Below, one piece after another: positions 1-9,188 of a stretch of DNA of 64,000 nt. Origin of the DNA: Clostridium aciditolerans. Its GTDB lineage: Bacteria; Bacillota; Clostridia; Clostridiales; Clostridiaceae. Under the pieces are notes generated by a model. It was given only the letters and a program-made list of their open reading frames with translations, did no database searches and was not told where the DNA came from. Location of the stretch: the NCBI RefSeq assembly GCF_016316925.1, contig NZ_JAEEGB010000005.1, positions 310,001-374,000 on the forward strand, written 5' to 3'. Position numbers and translations under genes: made by a program. How positions within the stretch are numbered: position 1 is the first letter of the stretch; each line of letters opens with the position of its first letter.

Positions 1-111
1 TTGATAATACCAAATTTTAAACTCCATTGTAAGTATTTGTATTGGATAATCTTCGCCTAAAAAGGGAAACATAGCAACGTAAATAAAATTTAATGTTTAT
101 TGGAGGTAATT

Positions 112-585
112 ATGGCTAATATATTTGGAATTTGGGGCGATGAAGATAAAGATAACAATAACAACAAAACTGAGAATAGGACAGAAAATGCTGAAAATGA
201 AAAACTTAGTCTTCGCCAAGAGCAGTTAGATATCAATAAAAATAAGGTTCAAGCGGGCGAGGTAATTTTGAGCAAAGACGTTGTAGAAGAACAAAAAACA
301 GTTGATGTTCCCGTTACTCATGAAGAAGTTGTTATTGAAAGAAGATCTATTAATAATGAAGCCACTGACTCACCTATTGGCTCAACAGAGAGCATTCATA
401 TTCCTGTAAGTGAAGAAAAAGTTGAAGTTGGCAAACATACAGTAGTAACAGGAGAAGTTTCAGCTCATAAGCGTGAAGTTGAGGAAACAAAAAAAGTGGA
501 AGAAACTTTAAAAAGAGAAGAGGCTCGTATTGATACAGAAGGCAACCCTAACATAGTATCTAATAGTGAGAATAATATGCAGTAA
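112..585 (+). CDS. DUF2382 (YsnF/AvaK-type) domain protein
   Basis: Acidic, highly charged, soluble protein of 157 residues with no signal peptide or membrane segment. An Asn/Asp-rich N-terminus (about residues 1-35) is followed by a DUF2382 domain, recognised by the alternating pattern EQLDINKNKVQAGEV ... VPVTHEEVVIERR ... IHIPVSEEKVEVGK ... EEARIDTEG. Family members are often stress-associated, but no biochemical function is established. The ATG at 112 is chosen because GGAGG lies at 102-106; an in-frame TTG at 100 overlaps that site and is unlikely. A paralogue follows after a terminator, so the two genes are a tandem duplication with separate transcript ends. Family assignment is good; role unknown. 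Confidence 0.85.
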   Translation: MANIFGIWGDEDKDNNNNKTENRTENAENEKLSLRQEQLDINKNKVQAGEVILSKDVVEEQKTVDVPVTHEEVVIERRSINNEATDSPIGSTESIHIPVSEEKVEVGKHTVVTGEVSAHKREVEETKKVEETLKREEARIDTEGNPNIVSNSENNMQ

Positions 586-610
586 AGAATAATAAGGCTA
601 GGCGCAAGAG

Positions 611-650
611 CACCTTTCAAATCGCAAAAATGATTTGAAAGGTGTTTTTT
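611..650 (+). terminator. Rho-independent terminator after first DUF2382 gene
   Basis: A perfect 13-bp stem (CACCTTTCAAATC, 611-623, with its complement at 632-644) and an 8-nt loop are followed directly by six T residues. It ends the first DUF2382 transcript, so the second copy probably has its own promoter in 651-700. Confidence 0.9.
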
Positions 651-716
651 AAAAAATATATTAATTGCTTAACTTATAATGTAAATTCTACAAAAGATAA
701 ATTTGGAGGGATTAAT

Positions 717-1121
717 ATGTCAAACAAATTATCATTTAATAATGATGGAATTTCTAACACAAAAATTCAACTGCACGAGGAGAAATTAGATATTGCAAAA
801 AAGTGGGTACAAACTGGAGAAGTAAACATACACGAAGAGGTTTTAACAGAGGAAAAAAATATTACTGTACCTGTCAATCGTAAAGAACTTGTCATTGAGA
901 AAAAAGGATCAGATGGAAATTCTGAAGCTATAAGGATACCGATTAGTGAAGAACGGGTTGAGATTACCAAGCATCCAATAGTTCTAGAAAACGTAGAAGT
1001 TTTCAAACGCCAATACCAAGACATTAAACCTGTTGAAGAGACTTTAAAAAAAGAAAAATTACATGTTGAAACTACTGGTGATGCTGCAGTTATTTATAAT
1101 GGATCTGAAAAGCATTTATAA
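717..1121 (+). CDS. DUF2382 domain protein, tandem paralogue
   Basis: A 134-residue soluble protein almost wholly occupied by a DUF2382 domain (HEEKLDIAKKWVQTGEV near residue 20; IRIPISEERVEI near residue 75). It parallels the gene at 112-585 over its full domain but lacks the Asn-rich head, so the pair looks like a diverged tandem duplication. The ATG at 717 has GGAGGG at 705-710, whereas the longer frame back to 642 runs through the upstream terminator and is not supported. It ends before its own terminator, so it is probably monocistronic. Function is unknown; general-stress association is a family-level inference only. Confidence 0.85.
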   Translation: MSNKLSFNNDGISNTKIQLHEEKLDIAKKWVQTGEVNIHEEVLTEEKNITVPVNRKELVIEKKGSDGNSEAIRIPISEERVEITKHPIVLENVEVFKRQYQDIKPVEETLKKEKLHVETTGDAAVIYNGSEKHL

Positions 1122-1151
1122 TTCATATATTATATAAAAATACTTAAGCAG

Positions 1152-1180
1152 GAGTCACGCCCTAAAGTGACTCTTTTTTT
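1152..1180 (+). terminator. Rho-independent terminator after second DUF2382 gene
   Basis: A 7-bp stem GAGTCAC/GTGACTC (1152-1158 and 1167-1173) is followed by seven T residues. Confidence 0.88.
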
Positions 1181-1295
1181 ATTTTCCTAAATTTCTGTTG
1201 CTTTTATATTCTGTAACAATAAATAAATTAAGTACATATTATATACTGCATAAACACAGCTATATACACAAGATAACAAAATGGAGGTAATAAAA

Positions 1296-3017
1296 TTGAA
1301 AGTATCAGTCAAAGGTAAACTCTTTTTATCCTTTGGGATAATTATTATTTTAACTCTTACCTTAGGTGTATATTCTATATTTGCAATTAAATCAGTAAAA
1401 AACAAATCTAATGAAATTAATATAGTATGGTTTAAAGGATTGGATACAGCATATGCAATAACTTCAGCAGCATCAGATTTAAGAGGTAGAGAGTACAAGC
1501 ATATACTGACCAGCGATATTAGTAATAAAGCAGATGTTCAAAAAAGCATGGAAAATTACAAAAATATAATCAACAGTAAATTAGAAGAATATAAAAAAAC
1601 TGCTGTATTAGATGAGGATATTAGATTATACAATGAAGTTAAAAAGGAATGGGAAGCATATCTTAGTATACACAATAAAACCCTTGAATTAAGTAATAAT
1701 GGTTACACCAAAGAAGCAGAAGCATTAACTGTTGGAGATGGATTAGTTGAGTACAACAAGCTTAGCAAAGCAGAGATGGATCTTATTAAATTTAACCAAG
1801 ATAACGCCCAAAAAGCATATAGTTTAAATGTAATGGTATATAATAGAGCTAAATTAATTCTTCTATCAACGCTTATAATAATAATTCTTCTAAGTGTTAT
1901 AGTTTCTTATATAATAGGTACCGGGATAGCTAAAGGTTTAAAAATAGCTAACGGCTTGTTAGATAAGACAGGCAAATATGATCTAATCTATGATCAAGAG
2001 GCTTATGAAAAATTTAAGAATTATAAGAGTCAAGATGACATCTCATTAATGCTAGAGGTATTAACGAATATGAGGTTGGAATTAAGAACTTTGATAAACA
2101 ACATTAAGCAAAGCTCAAAGGAAACAGTTGAAAATACTGAAAGCATATCCATCATAATTAGTGACACTGCTCAAGTATTAGAAGGTGTGGCAAAGGCTAC
2201 TAATGAAATTGCCCAAGGTTCTACTGAGTTGGCTAAAAATGTTCAAAATGGTTCAGAAAAATTAAATAAGCTATCAGAGGAAATTGACAAAGTAGCAACC
2301 AGTACAGATATAATGAAAAATTGTATCAATATAACATCTAGCGCTAATAAAGAAGGCTTAGAATGTGTGCATAAATTAAAAGAAGCTGTTAATGATAACA
2401 TTATGGTGAGTGAAAAAATAGCACATCAAATTAAATTACTATCTAATAAATCAGAATCAATAGGCAAAATAACAGAGACGATTAAATCAATTACAAGTCA
2501 AATAAATCTTTTATCTTTAAATGCTGCAATAGAAGCTGCTAGAGCTGGTGCACAAGGGCGAGGTTTTGCAGTGGTTTCTGATGAAATAAGAAAGCTTGCT
2601 AATGAAACTGCACTTTCAACTAAAGAAATTGAAGAAATAATTAATGAAGTTAGAAGTGAAGTTATTATAGTAGAAAATCAAATGATTGAGACAAGCCAGG
2701 TAATATCTAAAACAACAAACGCATCGAAAGAAACGGAAAAAGCTTTTGAATCAATTGATGCTGCCATTGAAGATATAATATCTCAAATTACTTTACTAAT
2801 ACAAAATATCTGCAATATCGATGAAAACAAAAATAAAGTTGTAGTTGCCATTAGTGAAATATCTGCAATAGCAGAACAATCAGCTTCTGCAACGGAGGAA
2901 ATTTCTGCTTCAATTCAAGAAGAAGCCTCTTCTATAGAACAAATATCTAATTCAGCTATTAATCTAAAGAATATCTCAACCGCCTTAGAAGAGCTGATAA
3001 ATAAGTTTAAAACGTAA
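1296..3017 (+). CDS. Methyl-accepting chemotaxis protein
   Basis: Transmembrane chemoreceptor of about 573 residues. TM1 is near residues 7-28 ([20 protein letters not shown]), followed by a helical extracellular domain of the four-helix-bundle type (about 30-185), TM2 near 188-210 ([20 protein letters not shown]), a poorly conserved HAMP-like region and a long cytoplasmic coiled coil. The signalling hairpin is clear: [16 protein letters not shown] followed by [17 protein letters not shown]. Such receptors control CheA; the ligand is unknown. The likely start is TTG 1296, because GGAGGT sits at 1283-1288 with normal spacing; the ATG at 1281 overlaps that site. No che genes are nearby, so it is an orphan receptor served from elsewhere. 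A terminator follows at once. Confidence 0.93.
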   Translation: MKVSVKGKLFLSFGIIIILTLTLGVYSIFAIKSVKNKSNEINIVWFKGLDTAYAITSAASDLRGREYKHILTSDISNKADVQKSMENYKNIINSKLEEYKKTAVLDEDIRLYNEVKKEWEAYLSIHNKTLELSNNGYTKEAEALTVGDGLVEYNKLSKAEMDLIKFNQDNAQKAYSLNVMVYNRAKLILLSTLIIIILLSVIVSYIIGTGIAKGLKIANGLLDKTGKYDLIYDQEAYEKFKNYKSQDDISLMLEVLTNMRLELRTLINNIKQSSKETVENTESISIIISDTAQVLEGVAKATNEIAQGSTELAKNVQNGSEKLNKLSEEIDKVATSTDIMKNCINITSSANKEGLECVHKLKEAVNDNIMVSEKIAHQIKLLSNKSESIGKITETIKSITSQINLLSLNAAIEAARAGAQGRGFAVVSDEIRKLANETALSTKEIEEIINEVRSEVIIVENQMIETSQVISKTTNASKETEKAFESIDAAIEDIISQITLLIQNICNIDENKNKVVVAISEISAIAEQSASATEEISASIQEEASSIEQISNSAINLKNISTALEELINKFKT

Positions 3018-3023
3018 TTTTAA

Positions 3024-3046
3024 AATAATACAGCGTATTATTTTTT
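3024..3046 (+). terminator. Rho-independent terminator after chemoreceptor
   Basis: Stem AATAATAC/GTATTATT (3024-3031 and 3035-3042) with a 3-nt loop and a T tract running to 3046. Confidence 0.8.
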
Positions 3047-3360
3047 AGAGGACAGAGGACAATTGACAGAGGACAGTGAAGGAGGATTTTTCTTCGATAC
3101 ACTACGAAAAATCTTTAATTTATAAGAAACTCCTGCTCTTTTGTTTCGCAGGAGTAAGCGATCATCTCAAAATCAACACTCTGTGTAAGTGACTATCACC
3201 AAATCAAAGATTTGGGATATCTACTTAAGATTTTGGATGTCTGCTTAATTTAGCGATGTTTTGCATTAGCAAAACAAGCCTAAAAAATAAATTAGTTTTC
3301 TGACGCAAGGAAGAAAACTCACCTTCACTGTCCTCTGTCCTCTGTCAATTGTCCTCTGAT
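3047..3360. repeat. MITE-like inverted-repeat element (314 bp)
   Basis: A gene-free block bounded by long inverted termini made of reiterated GAGGACA units around ACAATTGACAGAGGACAG. The left arm is at 3047-3082; the right arm at 3322-3359 is its reverse complement apart from where one extra 7-bp unit is placed. Inside are further hairpins (CTCCTGC/GCAGGAG at 3130-3154) and no ORF. It sits exactly between the chemoreceptor terminator and a minus-strand terminator. The architecture suggests a non-autonomous mobile or repetitive palindromic element. It could also be a structured RNA; copy number in the genome was not available. Confidence 0.65.
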
Positions 3361-3385
3361 AAAAATTTTGTATCGCAAAATTTTT
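3361..3385 (-). terminator. Hairpin, probable terminator of the 3392-3802 gene
   Basis: AAAAATTTTG and its complement CAAAATTTTT form a 10-bp stem around a 5-nt loop. It lies 7 bp beyond the stop of the minus-strand gene and has T-rich 3' arms on both strands, so it could act in either direction. Confidence 0.6.
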
Positions 3386-3391
3386 ATACTG

Positions 3392-3802
3392 TTAAAGCGA
3401 AAGTTCCTTTAATAATTTATTTCTATTACCTTTAAATTGAAAGCACATCAACCTGCCGCCATCTTCAAAAACCATTAAAAATGATTGTTCATTTTCTGGA
3501 AACATAATAATAACCTCATCTACAAGAGCATTTAACCATCTGTCTTCTATTTTTACAGAAGGACTCAAAGGAATTCTAACTGCATATCCTCTGTCTGGAA
3601 TTGGATTAAATTTGCTGTATAATCCATCTATTCCTTGAAGATAACTTACAACCGTTTCCTGAATCTTGGAATTTGATTGAATAATTCTTTCCACCTTACC
3701 TTGATTTATATTGAAGATTTCAATATTTTTATGTACTTCAGCATGAACATTTGTTGAAAGGGATACTATAACAATTAGGCTAATAATTAATCTTTTGAAC
3801 AT
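3392..3802 (-). CDS. Secreted protein of unknown function
   Basis: A 136-residue protein with a cleavable signal peptide (FKRLIISLIVIVSLS, with a predicted cut near NVHA-E). The mature part of about 115 residues has no family I can name; it shows YLQGIDGLYSKFNPIP, IPLSPSVKIEDRW and FEDGGRLMCFQFKG, which suggests a small mixed alpha/beta domain. The ATG at 3802 is preferred because GAGGTGG stands about 8 nt upstream; a longer frame to 3841 adds an implausible N-terminal extension before the signal peptide. It is separated from the GGDEF-EAL gene upstream by 95 bp and could be the last gene of that transcript. I assign no function. Confidence 0.72.
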   Translation of the reverse strand: MFKRLIISLIVIVSLSTNVHAEVHKNIEIFNINQGKVERIIQSNSKIQETVVSYLQGIDGLYSKFNPIPDRGYAVRIPLSPSVKIEDRWLNALVDEVIIMFPENEQSFLMVFEDGGRLMCFQFKGNRNKLLKELSL

Positions 3803-3897
3803 CGCCACCACCTCATTGTTAATATCCCCCAAAGCATACACAATTATTGATTAAATAATTAGAATTTTAGCTTACACATAGCCCCTTGAAATCACCT

Positions 3898-6240
3898 TTA
3901 GATATTCTTCTCATTAATAAAATCTAATATATCCTTAAAAGAACTTGGTTTCTTTATATAATATCCTTGTATATTATCACAATTCATTTTCTTTAGAATC
4001 TGAAACTGAGTTTCTTCTTCAATGCCTTCTGCAACAACATCAATACCAAGTTTATGAGACATTACAATAATTGATTCTACCATTTTTTGATTGTGTATGT
4101 TACTACTTATATCCTTAATAAATCCTTTATCAATTTTAAGTGTATCAACCGGTAACTTACCTAAATAGGATAATGAAGAAAATCCAGTGCCAAAATCATC
4201 AAGAGAAATTTTGATTTTTAATTCTTTAATTTGTTTCAGTTTAATAAGTACTTCCTCTAATGAATCAATCATAACATTTTCAGTTATTTCAATTTCTAAC
4301 CATTCCGACTTAATCTTAGTAGAGTCTATTATATCAATTAATGTATTTAAAAAATTTGAATCTTTTAATTCAATTGGAGAAATGTTTACTGAAATAATAA
4401 AATCACGTTTGTACTTTTCATTTACTATTTTAATAAATTCGCAGGATGTTTTTAAAATCCACTTTCCTATTTCGATAATCATTCCATTTTCCTCAGCAAT
4501 AAGTATAAAATCCAAAGGACTTACATTGCCGATATCCTTGCTATTCCACCTTACTAATGCTTCAAAACCTCTTATTTGCTTACCTGCATCAACCTGCGGC
4601 TGAAACAAAAGCATAAATTCATTATTTAATAATGCTTTTCTTAGTGCTTGCTCTATGCTCACTTCTTTTTGAAGTTTATTTTTCATTTTTGAATCAAAAA
4701 ATCTATATGTGTTTTTACCACTTTCCTTAGCTGCATACATTGCCGTATCAGCGCACTGTATTAGTTCAGAAATTCTATTTCCATTTTCCGGATAAACCCC
4801 AATACCTATACTTACTGTAATATTAATAAGCTTACTCGTACATTCAAAAGGTTCAACAACACTTTCCATAATTTCTTTTATGCATAAATTTATTTTTTCC
4901 TTAATTCTATTGTCAGGAACAACTAAAATAAATTCATCTCCACCTAAACGTATAAAAATGTTATCGTGTGAAATATTTTTTTTAAGTCTTTTACTAAATT
5001 GATATAACAGTTCATCACCTAATAGATGTCCATAAGTATCATTTATTCTTTTAAAGTTATCCATATCGAAGTATATAATGCCTAGATAATTATTTGGATT
5101 TTTCTTTATTAGTCTTTTAAGTTCTTTAAACATAAAAGCTCTATTGGGAAGCCCTGTTAAATTATCTGTGTATGCTATTTTTTTTAATTTCCTATCTCTT
5201 TCTTTAATCTCTTTGGCCATAAGGTTAAAGTTATCAATTAACTCATCAAATTCATTGTAGCTTTGCTTTTCAATGTTATCATAGTGTTCTCCTGATGCAA
5301 TTCTCTTTGTTTGATCGTTTAACTCTTGAATAGCATAAACAATTTCATTTGCTCTTACAAAAGTAAGAATTGTAGAAATAACTAAACATAATACTAATAA
5401 AATAATCAATAATAAAATTAAATATTTAACTAATATCCAAACCTCATTTGAAGGTTCATATACTATAACATACCAACCAGTTGCCTCTATTCTAGAGGCA
5501 TTTACAAAGACTTTATTACCATCATAATTTAGAGTAGCATGATTAATATTTTTTGCAATCATATCTTTAATTTCATTAAAATTTGCTTCCAGTTTTCTTT
5601 CATTAGCCAAATTAGGATTTTTGTTTGAAATAAAAATACCATGTTCATCTGTTATTGCAATAGTTATTTTATTGCCAAAATCCTTGATAAAATCACTCGA
5701 TAGTTCTCTTATTCTATTCAAGTTTAAGTAGCCAACAATTATCTTATCTTCACTTGATAAGGCTAATGTGATAGTTGGCTGATTTGTAATTATAGAAATG
5801 CTCGGTTGAGACCAATATACTTTATTATTTTTATTTACATATTTTAAAAAATCTTGTCCAAGTCTATCCTCTCCTATAGTATTTGGCGTTAACGGAGTAG
5901 CATGTACCACTTTACCTTTATTATTTACAACTTCAATTCTTTGAAAAAAATGATGGCTAGCATCTATCTTTTCTAAAGTAATATTTTTATAATCTCCATT
6001 ATTATCTTTTAATATTAACTCTATATTCTTAAGTATCTCAAGTGGTTCATCTAAAGTCTTATCCATATAGTTTGTAAAAGTATTTACTATAATAGAATTT
6101 TTCTCTATAGTATCCTTATAAAAATAATTTATTATATTTAAGCTAATAAAATATCCCAAAAGCATAATAGGAAACACAATAGCTATAAGATTACCTTCAA
6201 CTATTGAGAGCCACAGTCGTTTCCTTTTCTTAATTTTCAT
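3898..6240 (-). CDS. Membrane GGDEF-EAL protein (c-di-GMP turnover)
   Basis: A 780-residue dual-domain enzyme for cyclic di-GMP synthesis and breakdown. Order: TM1 (about 12-38), extracytoplasmic Cache-like sensor (40-265), TM2 (about 268-292), HAMP (290-345), GGDEF domain with an intact RLGGDEF motif (about residue 430), and an EAL domain from about 545. The EAL catalytic set looks complete: EALVRW, NISPIE, EITENVM, DDFGTGFSSL, DTLKID, VVAEGIE. Both activities are therefore possible; which dominates cannot be told from sequence. Its ATG overlaps the stop of the solute-binding lipoprotein gene by 4 bp, implying translational coupling. The binding protein may deliver the signal to the sensor domain (inference). 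Confidence 0.93.
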   Translation of the reverse strand: MKIKKRKRLWLSIVEGNLIAIVFPIMLLGYFISLNIINYFYKDTIEKNSIIVNTFTNYMDKTLDEPLEILKNIELILKDNNGDYKNITLEKIDASHHFFQRIEVVNNKGKVVHATPLTPNTIGEDRLGQDFLKYVNKNNKVYWSQPSISIITNQPTITLALSSEDKIIVGYLNLNRIRELSSDFIKDFGNKITIAITDEHGIFISNKNPNLANERKLEANFNEIKDMIAKNINHATLNYDGNKVFVNASRIEATGWYVIVYEPSNEVWILVKYLILLLIILLVLCLVISTILTFVRANEIVYAIQELNDQTKRIASGEHYDNIEKQSYNEFDELIDNFNLMAKEIKERDRKLKKIAYTDNLTGLPNRAFMFKELKRLIKKNPNNYLGIIYFDMDNFKRINDTYGHLLGDELLYQFSKRLKKNISHDNIFIRLGGDEFILVVPDNRIKEKINLCIKEIMESVVEPFECTSKLINITVSIGIGVYPENGNRISELIQCADTAMYAAKESGKNTYRFFDSKMKNKLQKEVSIEQALRKALLNNEFMLLFQPQVDAGKQIRGFEALVRWNSKDIGNVSPLDFILIAEENGMIIEIGKWILKTSCEFIKIVNEKYKRDFIISVNISPIELKDSNFLNTLIDIIDSTKIKSEWLEIEITENVMIDSLEEVLIKLKQIKELKIKISLDDFGTGFSSLSYLGKLPVDTLKIDKGFIKDISSNIHNQKMVESIIVMSHKLGIDVVAEGIEEETQFQILKKMNCDNIQGYYIKKPSSFKDILDFINEKNI

Positions 6241-7358
6241 TTTTCTACCACCTTAGTAAATTCGCCATTTATAATATGATAAATGTACTCTGTTCGCTCT
6301 GCATCTCCATAGGCACTAATATAAATTTCTCCCTGAATGCCTTTATACCTTGATTTTTTAATAATTGCAGATTTTAATGTATCTGATTTTAAATTAGAAG
6401 AGTTTTTTATTGCATCTTCTAATACTTTTATAGCTTCATAAGAAAATATTGATGAAAATGTAGGTTGACTTCCAAACTTGTCTACATATCTTTTTTTAAA
6501 TCTTAAGTAATCTTCAGAGTTAGAGTTATAGTCAACAAAATTTACACCATAAGCTCCTTCTACTGTTTGTCCTCCTTGCTCTAGCAAGTCATTTGTCATT
6601 GCCCAGGTTGGAATAAATACCTGTAATTTTACATCTTCTTTTTTTATCTTCTGGCACCAAAGTGCAACCTCATCTGCAGACCCTAAAATTAAAATTCCCT
6701 GTGCTCCTGAAGAAGCTATCTCTCTTATAAAATACGGAAATTGATCTTGTTTATTAATGCTGAACTGTGAAGCATAAGAAACTCGACCATTTAACTTTCC
6801 ATACGCAACTTCAAAATCCTTCTTCCAATTCTCTGTAAATACTCTATTATCCTCTTCATATAGTATTGCAACCTTAGAAATATTTTTATTAATCATTGTT
6901 TTTGCAATAGAGTCTGCCTGCTGCTTGTTTTCTGGAATCATTCTAATAAAATAATCATCTCTATTAGAAAGTTCATCTACTGCTATAGTAGGACTAATCA
7001 TTAGTATTTTATTTTCATTAATATAGGGAACCGTTAACTCTGCCATAGAACTTGTCATATGTCCAATAATTGCTGTGCAGCCTTCTTTTGCTAAATCCTT
7101 ATCCACTTGAAGTGCTGTATTCTTATCATTTTTATCATCCTTCGACACTAACTCTAACTTTCTGCCATTAATTCCACCGCTTTCATTGATTTCTTCAACA
7201 GCAAGAGCCGCACCATACATTCCATTTACGCCCAGTTCCGAGTTTCTTCCTGTAAGTCCACCTACATATCCTATTTTAATAGGCTTATTGCTGCAACTAG
7301 TTAAACTAGAAACTAGAATTATGATACTTATTATAGCTAAACAAATTTGTTTAGTCAT
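6237..7358 (-). CDS. ABC-type amino-acid solute-binding lipoprotein (Leu/Ile/Val-binding family)
   Basis: A 373-residue lipoprotein of the branched-chain amino-acid binding family (Peripla_BP_6). The signal peptide ends in lipobox LTSC (Cys about 22), followed by IKIGYVGGLTGRNSELG, the typical first strand and ligand loop, and VEEINESGGINGRKLEL. Lobe-two motifs (AQGILILGSADEVALW, GAYGVNFVDY) are present. No permease or ATPase gene is adjacent, so it is not part of a complete transporter here. It is instead fused operonically to the GGDEF-EAL gene (4-bp overlap) and lies downstream of the kinase gene. This favours a sensory role, presenting a ligand to the membrane enzyme; that is inference. 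AGGAGG precedes the ATG. Confidence 0.88.
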   Translation of the reverse strand: MTKQICLAIISIIILVSSLTSCSNKPIKIGYVGGLTGRNSELGVNGMYGAALAVEEINESGGINGRKLELVSKDDKNDKNTALQVDKDLAKEGCTAIIGHMTSSMAELTVPYINENKILMISPTIAVDELSNRDDYFIRMIPENKQQADSIAKTMINKNISKVAILYEEDNRVFTENWKKDFEVAYGKLNGRVSYASQFSINKQDQFPYFIREIASSGAQGILILGSADEVALWCQKIKKEDVKLQVFIPTWAMTNDLLEQGGQTVEGAYGVNFVDYNSNSEDYLRFKKRYVDKFGSQPTFSSIFSYEAIKVLEDAIKNSSNLKSDTLKSAIIKKSRYKGIQGEIYISAYGDAERTEYIYHIINGEFTKVVEK

Positions 7359-7434
7359 AATTACAGTCCTCCTTTCTCTCTAACATATGCTTACAAAACC
7401 TGTAAAATCTAATTACCCACTACATTAGTACAAA

Positions 7435-9183
7435 TTACAATAGCTCAAGAATCTTTTCGTATTTAAACTCCCCTGCCAATTTTTTTAAGTTTTCAATTTC
7501 TTTGATGTTAATTTCATTTATATTGCTTATTAGTTCATTTATTTCATCAACATCTCCATCTAATATTGCTTCTTTTAATTTTAGCTTAGTTTCTTTATCT
7601 AAAGAGCATGCTTCTTTTTCATTAGAATGAATGTCATTATTTTTATTTTGTCCAAGCTTTATATAACTTTTCTCTTTACTGTTATTTGCAACAGTAACTG
7701 GTATAAAAAAGTTAAACTCTGAACCTTTTCCGTATGTACTTTTTAAAGTGATGATGCCCTTTAAAAGTTCAACAAATTCTTTTGTTATAGTTAACCCTAA
7801 TCCAGTACCACCTTTAGAGTATTTTGTATCATATACTTGAGTAAAATCATCAAAAATTTTATTGAGATTTTCCTCTGCTATTCCTATGCCAGTGTCCTTC
7901 ACAGCTACGTACAATAAGCTATTATTTTGCTCATTCTTACTATTTATTACTACAGATACACTGCCTTTGTCTGTAAATTTTATGGCATTCCCAATTAAAT
8001 TAATCAATATTTGTCGGAGCTTTAGTTCATCAGTAATTATGATCTCTGGAACATCATCATCAATAAAAAAATTCAAATTAATGTTCTTATCCTTAGCTTT
8101 TAAATAGAATATATTTTTCAAATCTTCTATTAACCTATATATATTGAATTCACTAAGATTTATAGATGCTTTACCCGCTTCTATCTTTGATATTTCAAGT
8201 ATTTCATTTATCATTTTTAATAAATGCTCACCAGTGCGATTTATAGTTTCAACCTTACTCTTTTGTCCTTCTGATAAATTGCTGTCATTTAATAATAATT
8301 CTGAAAAACCAAGAATAGCATTTAAAGGTGTTCTTATTTCGTGACTCATATTTGCAAGAAAAGTGCTTTTTGCTCTATTAGCACTTTCTGCTTCTATTTT
8401 AGACTTTATTAACTCTTCTTCTATGAGTTTTCTTTTAGTTATATCTTCTTTAACAGCTACAAAGTGTGTTATTTTTCCCTGTGAATTGATAATTGGCGAA
8501 ATTGAAGATTCTTCCCAATATATTTCTCCATTTTTTTTCTTATTTTTAAAAGTTCCCTTCCATATTTCACCTTTCAGAATAGTACCCCATAGGTTTTTAT
8601 AGAACTCTCTAGTTCCTTCACCGGAACTTTGAATCTTTGGATTTTTACCTAAAGCCTCCTCTTTTTTATAACCAGATATTATTTCAAAGGCGGGATTTAC
8701 ATACTCAATAATTCCATTCTTATCTGTGACTACTATACTTACGGGACAATAAAATACTGCTTGAGCTTGCTTTTTTAACTCTATTTCATTTTTCTTATTG
8801 TTGGTTATATCATTAATAACACTTACAAAATATTTAGGGCTTTTATCATTATTACGAACTAAAGAAACAGTTATGTTAACCCATACAATAGAACCATCTT
8901 TACGTATATATCTTTTCTCTGTGTTGTAACCATTAATTTTGTCTGTAATAAGATCATTTACATAGTTTAAATCTACATTTATATCCTCTGAATAAGTAAT
9001 ATCTTTAAAAGATTTTTCTTTTAATTCCTCTTCACTGTATCCGGTGATTTTGCAAAAAGGTTTATTAATCATTAAAAAGACCCCATCCGGTGATACCTCT
9101 GCAATGCCTACTCCAGATAGTTCAAATATACTTTTATAAAACTTTTCACTTTCTTTTACTTCATCCCTTATACCTTTACTCAT
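7435..9183 (-). CDS. PAS-PAS sensor histidine kinase
   Basis: A 582-residue soluble histidine kinase without membrane segments. Two PAS/PAC units (about 12-130 and 140-255) lead to HisKA with FLANMSHEIRTPLNAILGF, phospho-acceptor His281, and a HATPase_c domain (LIGNAIKFTDKGSV, DTGIGIAEENL, GGTGLGLTITKE). A C-terminal extension of about 70 residues is acidic and helical (KLKEAILDGDVDEINELI), resembling the tail of some hybrid kinases; its role is unknown. The gene starts 5 bp after the HD-GYP regulator stop, so the two are probably cognate. The PAS ligand (redox, small molecule) cannot be deduced. Confidence 0.92.
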   Translation of the reverse strand: MSKGIRDEVKESEKFYKSIFELSGVGIAEVSPDGVFLMINKPFCKITGYSEEELKEKSFKDITYSEDINVDLNYVNDLITDKINGYNTEKRYIRKDGSIVWVNITVSLVRNNDKSPKYFVSVINDITNNKKNEIELKKQAQAVFYCPVSIVVTDKNGIIEYVNPAFEIISGYKKEEALGKNPKIQSSGEGTREFYKNLWGTILKGEIWKGTFKNKKKNGEIYWEESSISPIINSQGKITHFVAVKEDITKRKLIEEELIKSKIEAESANRAKSTFLANMSHEIRTPLNAILGFSELLLNDSNLSEGQKSKVETINRTGEHLLKMINEILEISKIEAGKASINLSEFNIYRLIEDLKNIFYLKAKDKNINLNFFIDDDVPEIIITDELKLRQILINLIGNAIKFTDKGSVSVVINSKNEQNNSLLYVAVKDTGIGIAEENLNKIFDDFTQVYDTKYSKGGTGLGLTITKEFVELLKGIITLKSTYGKGSEFNFFIPVTVANNSKEKSYIKLGQNKNNDIHSNEKEACSLDKETKLKLKEAILDGDVDEINELISNINEINIKEIENLKKLAGEFKYEKILELL

Positions 9184-9188
9184 TTTTA

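Noticed and set aside
6237-7358. Part of a branched-chain amino-acid ABC importer
   Set aside because: No permease or ATPase genes of that system are adjacent; the gene is coupled to signalling genes instead.
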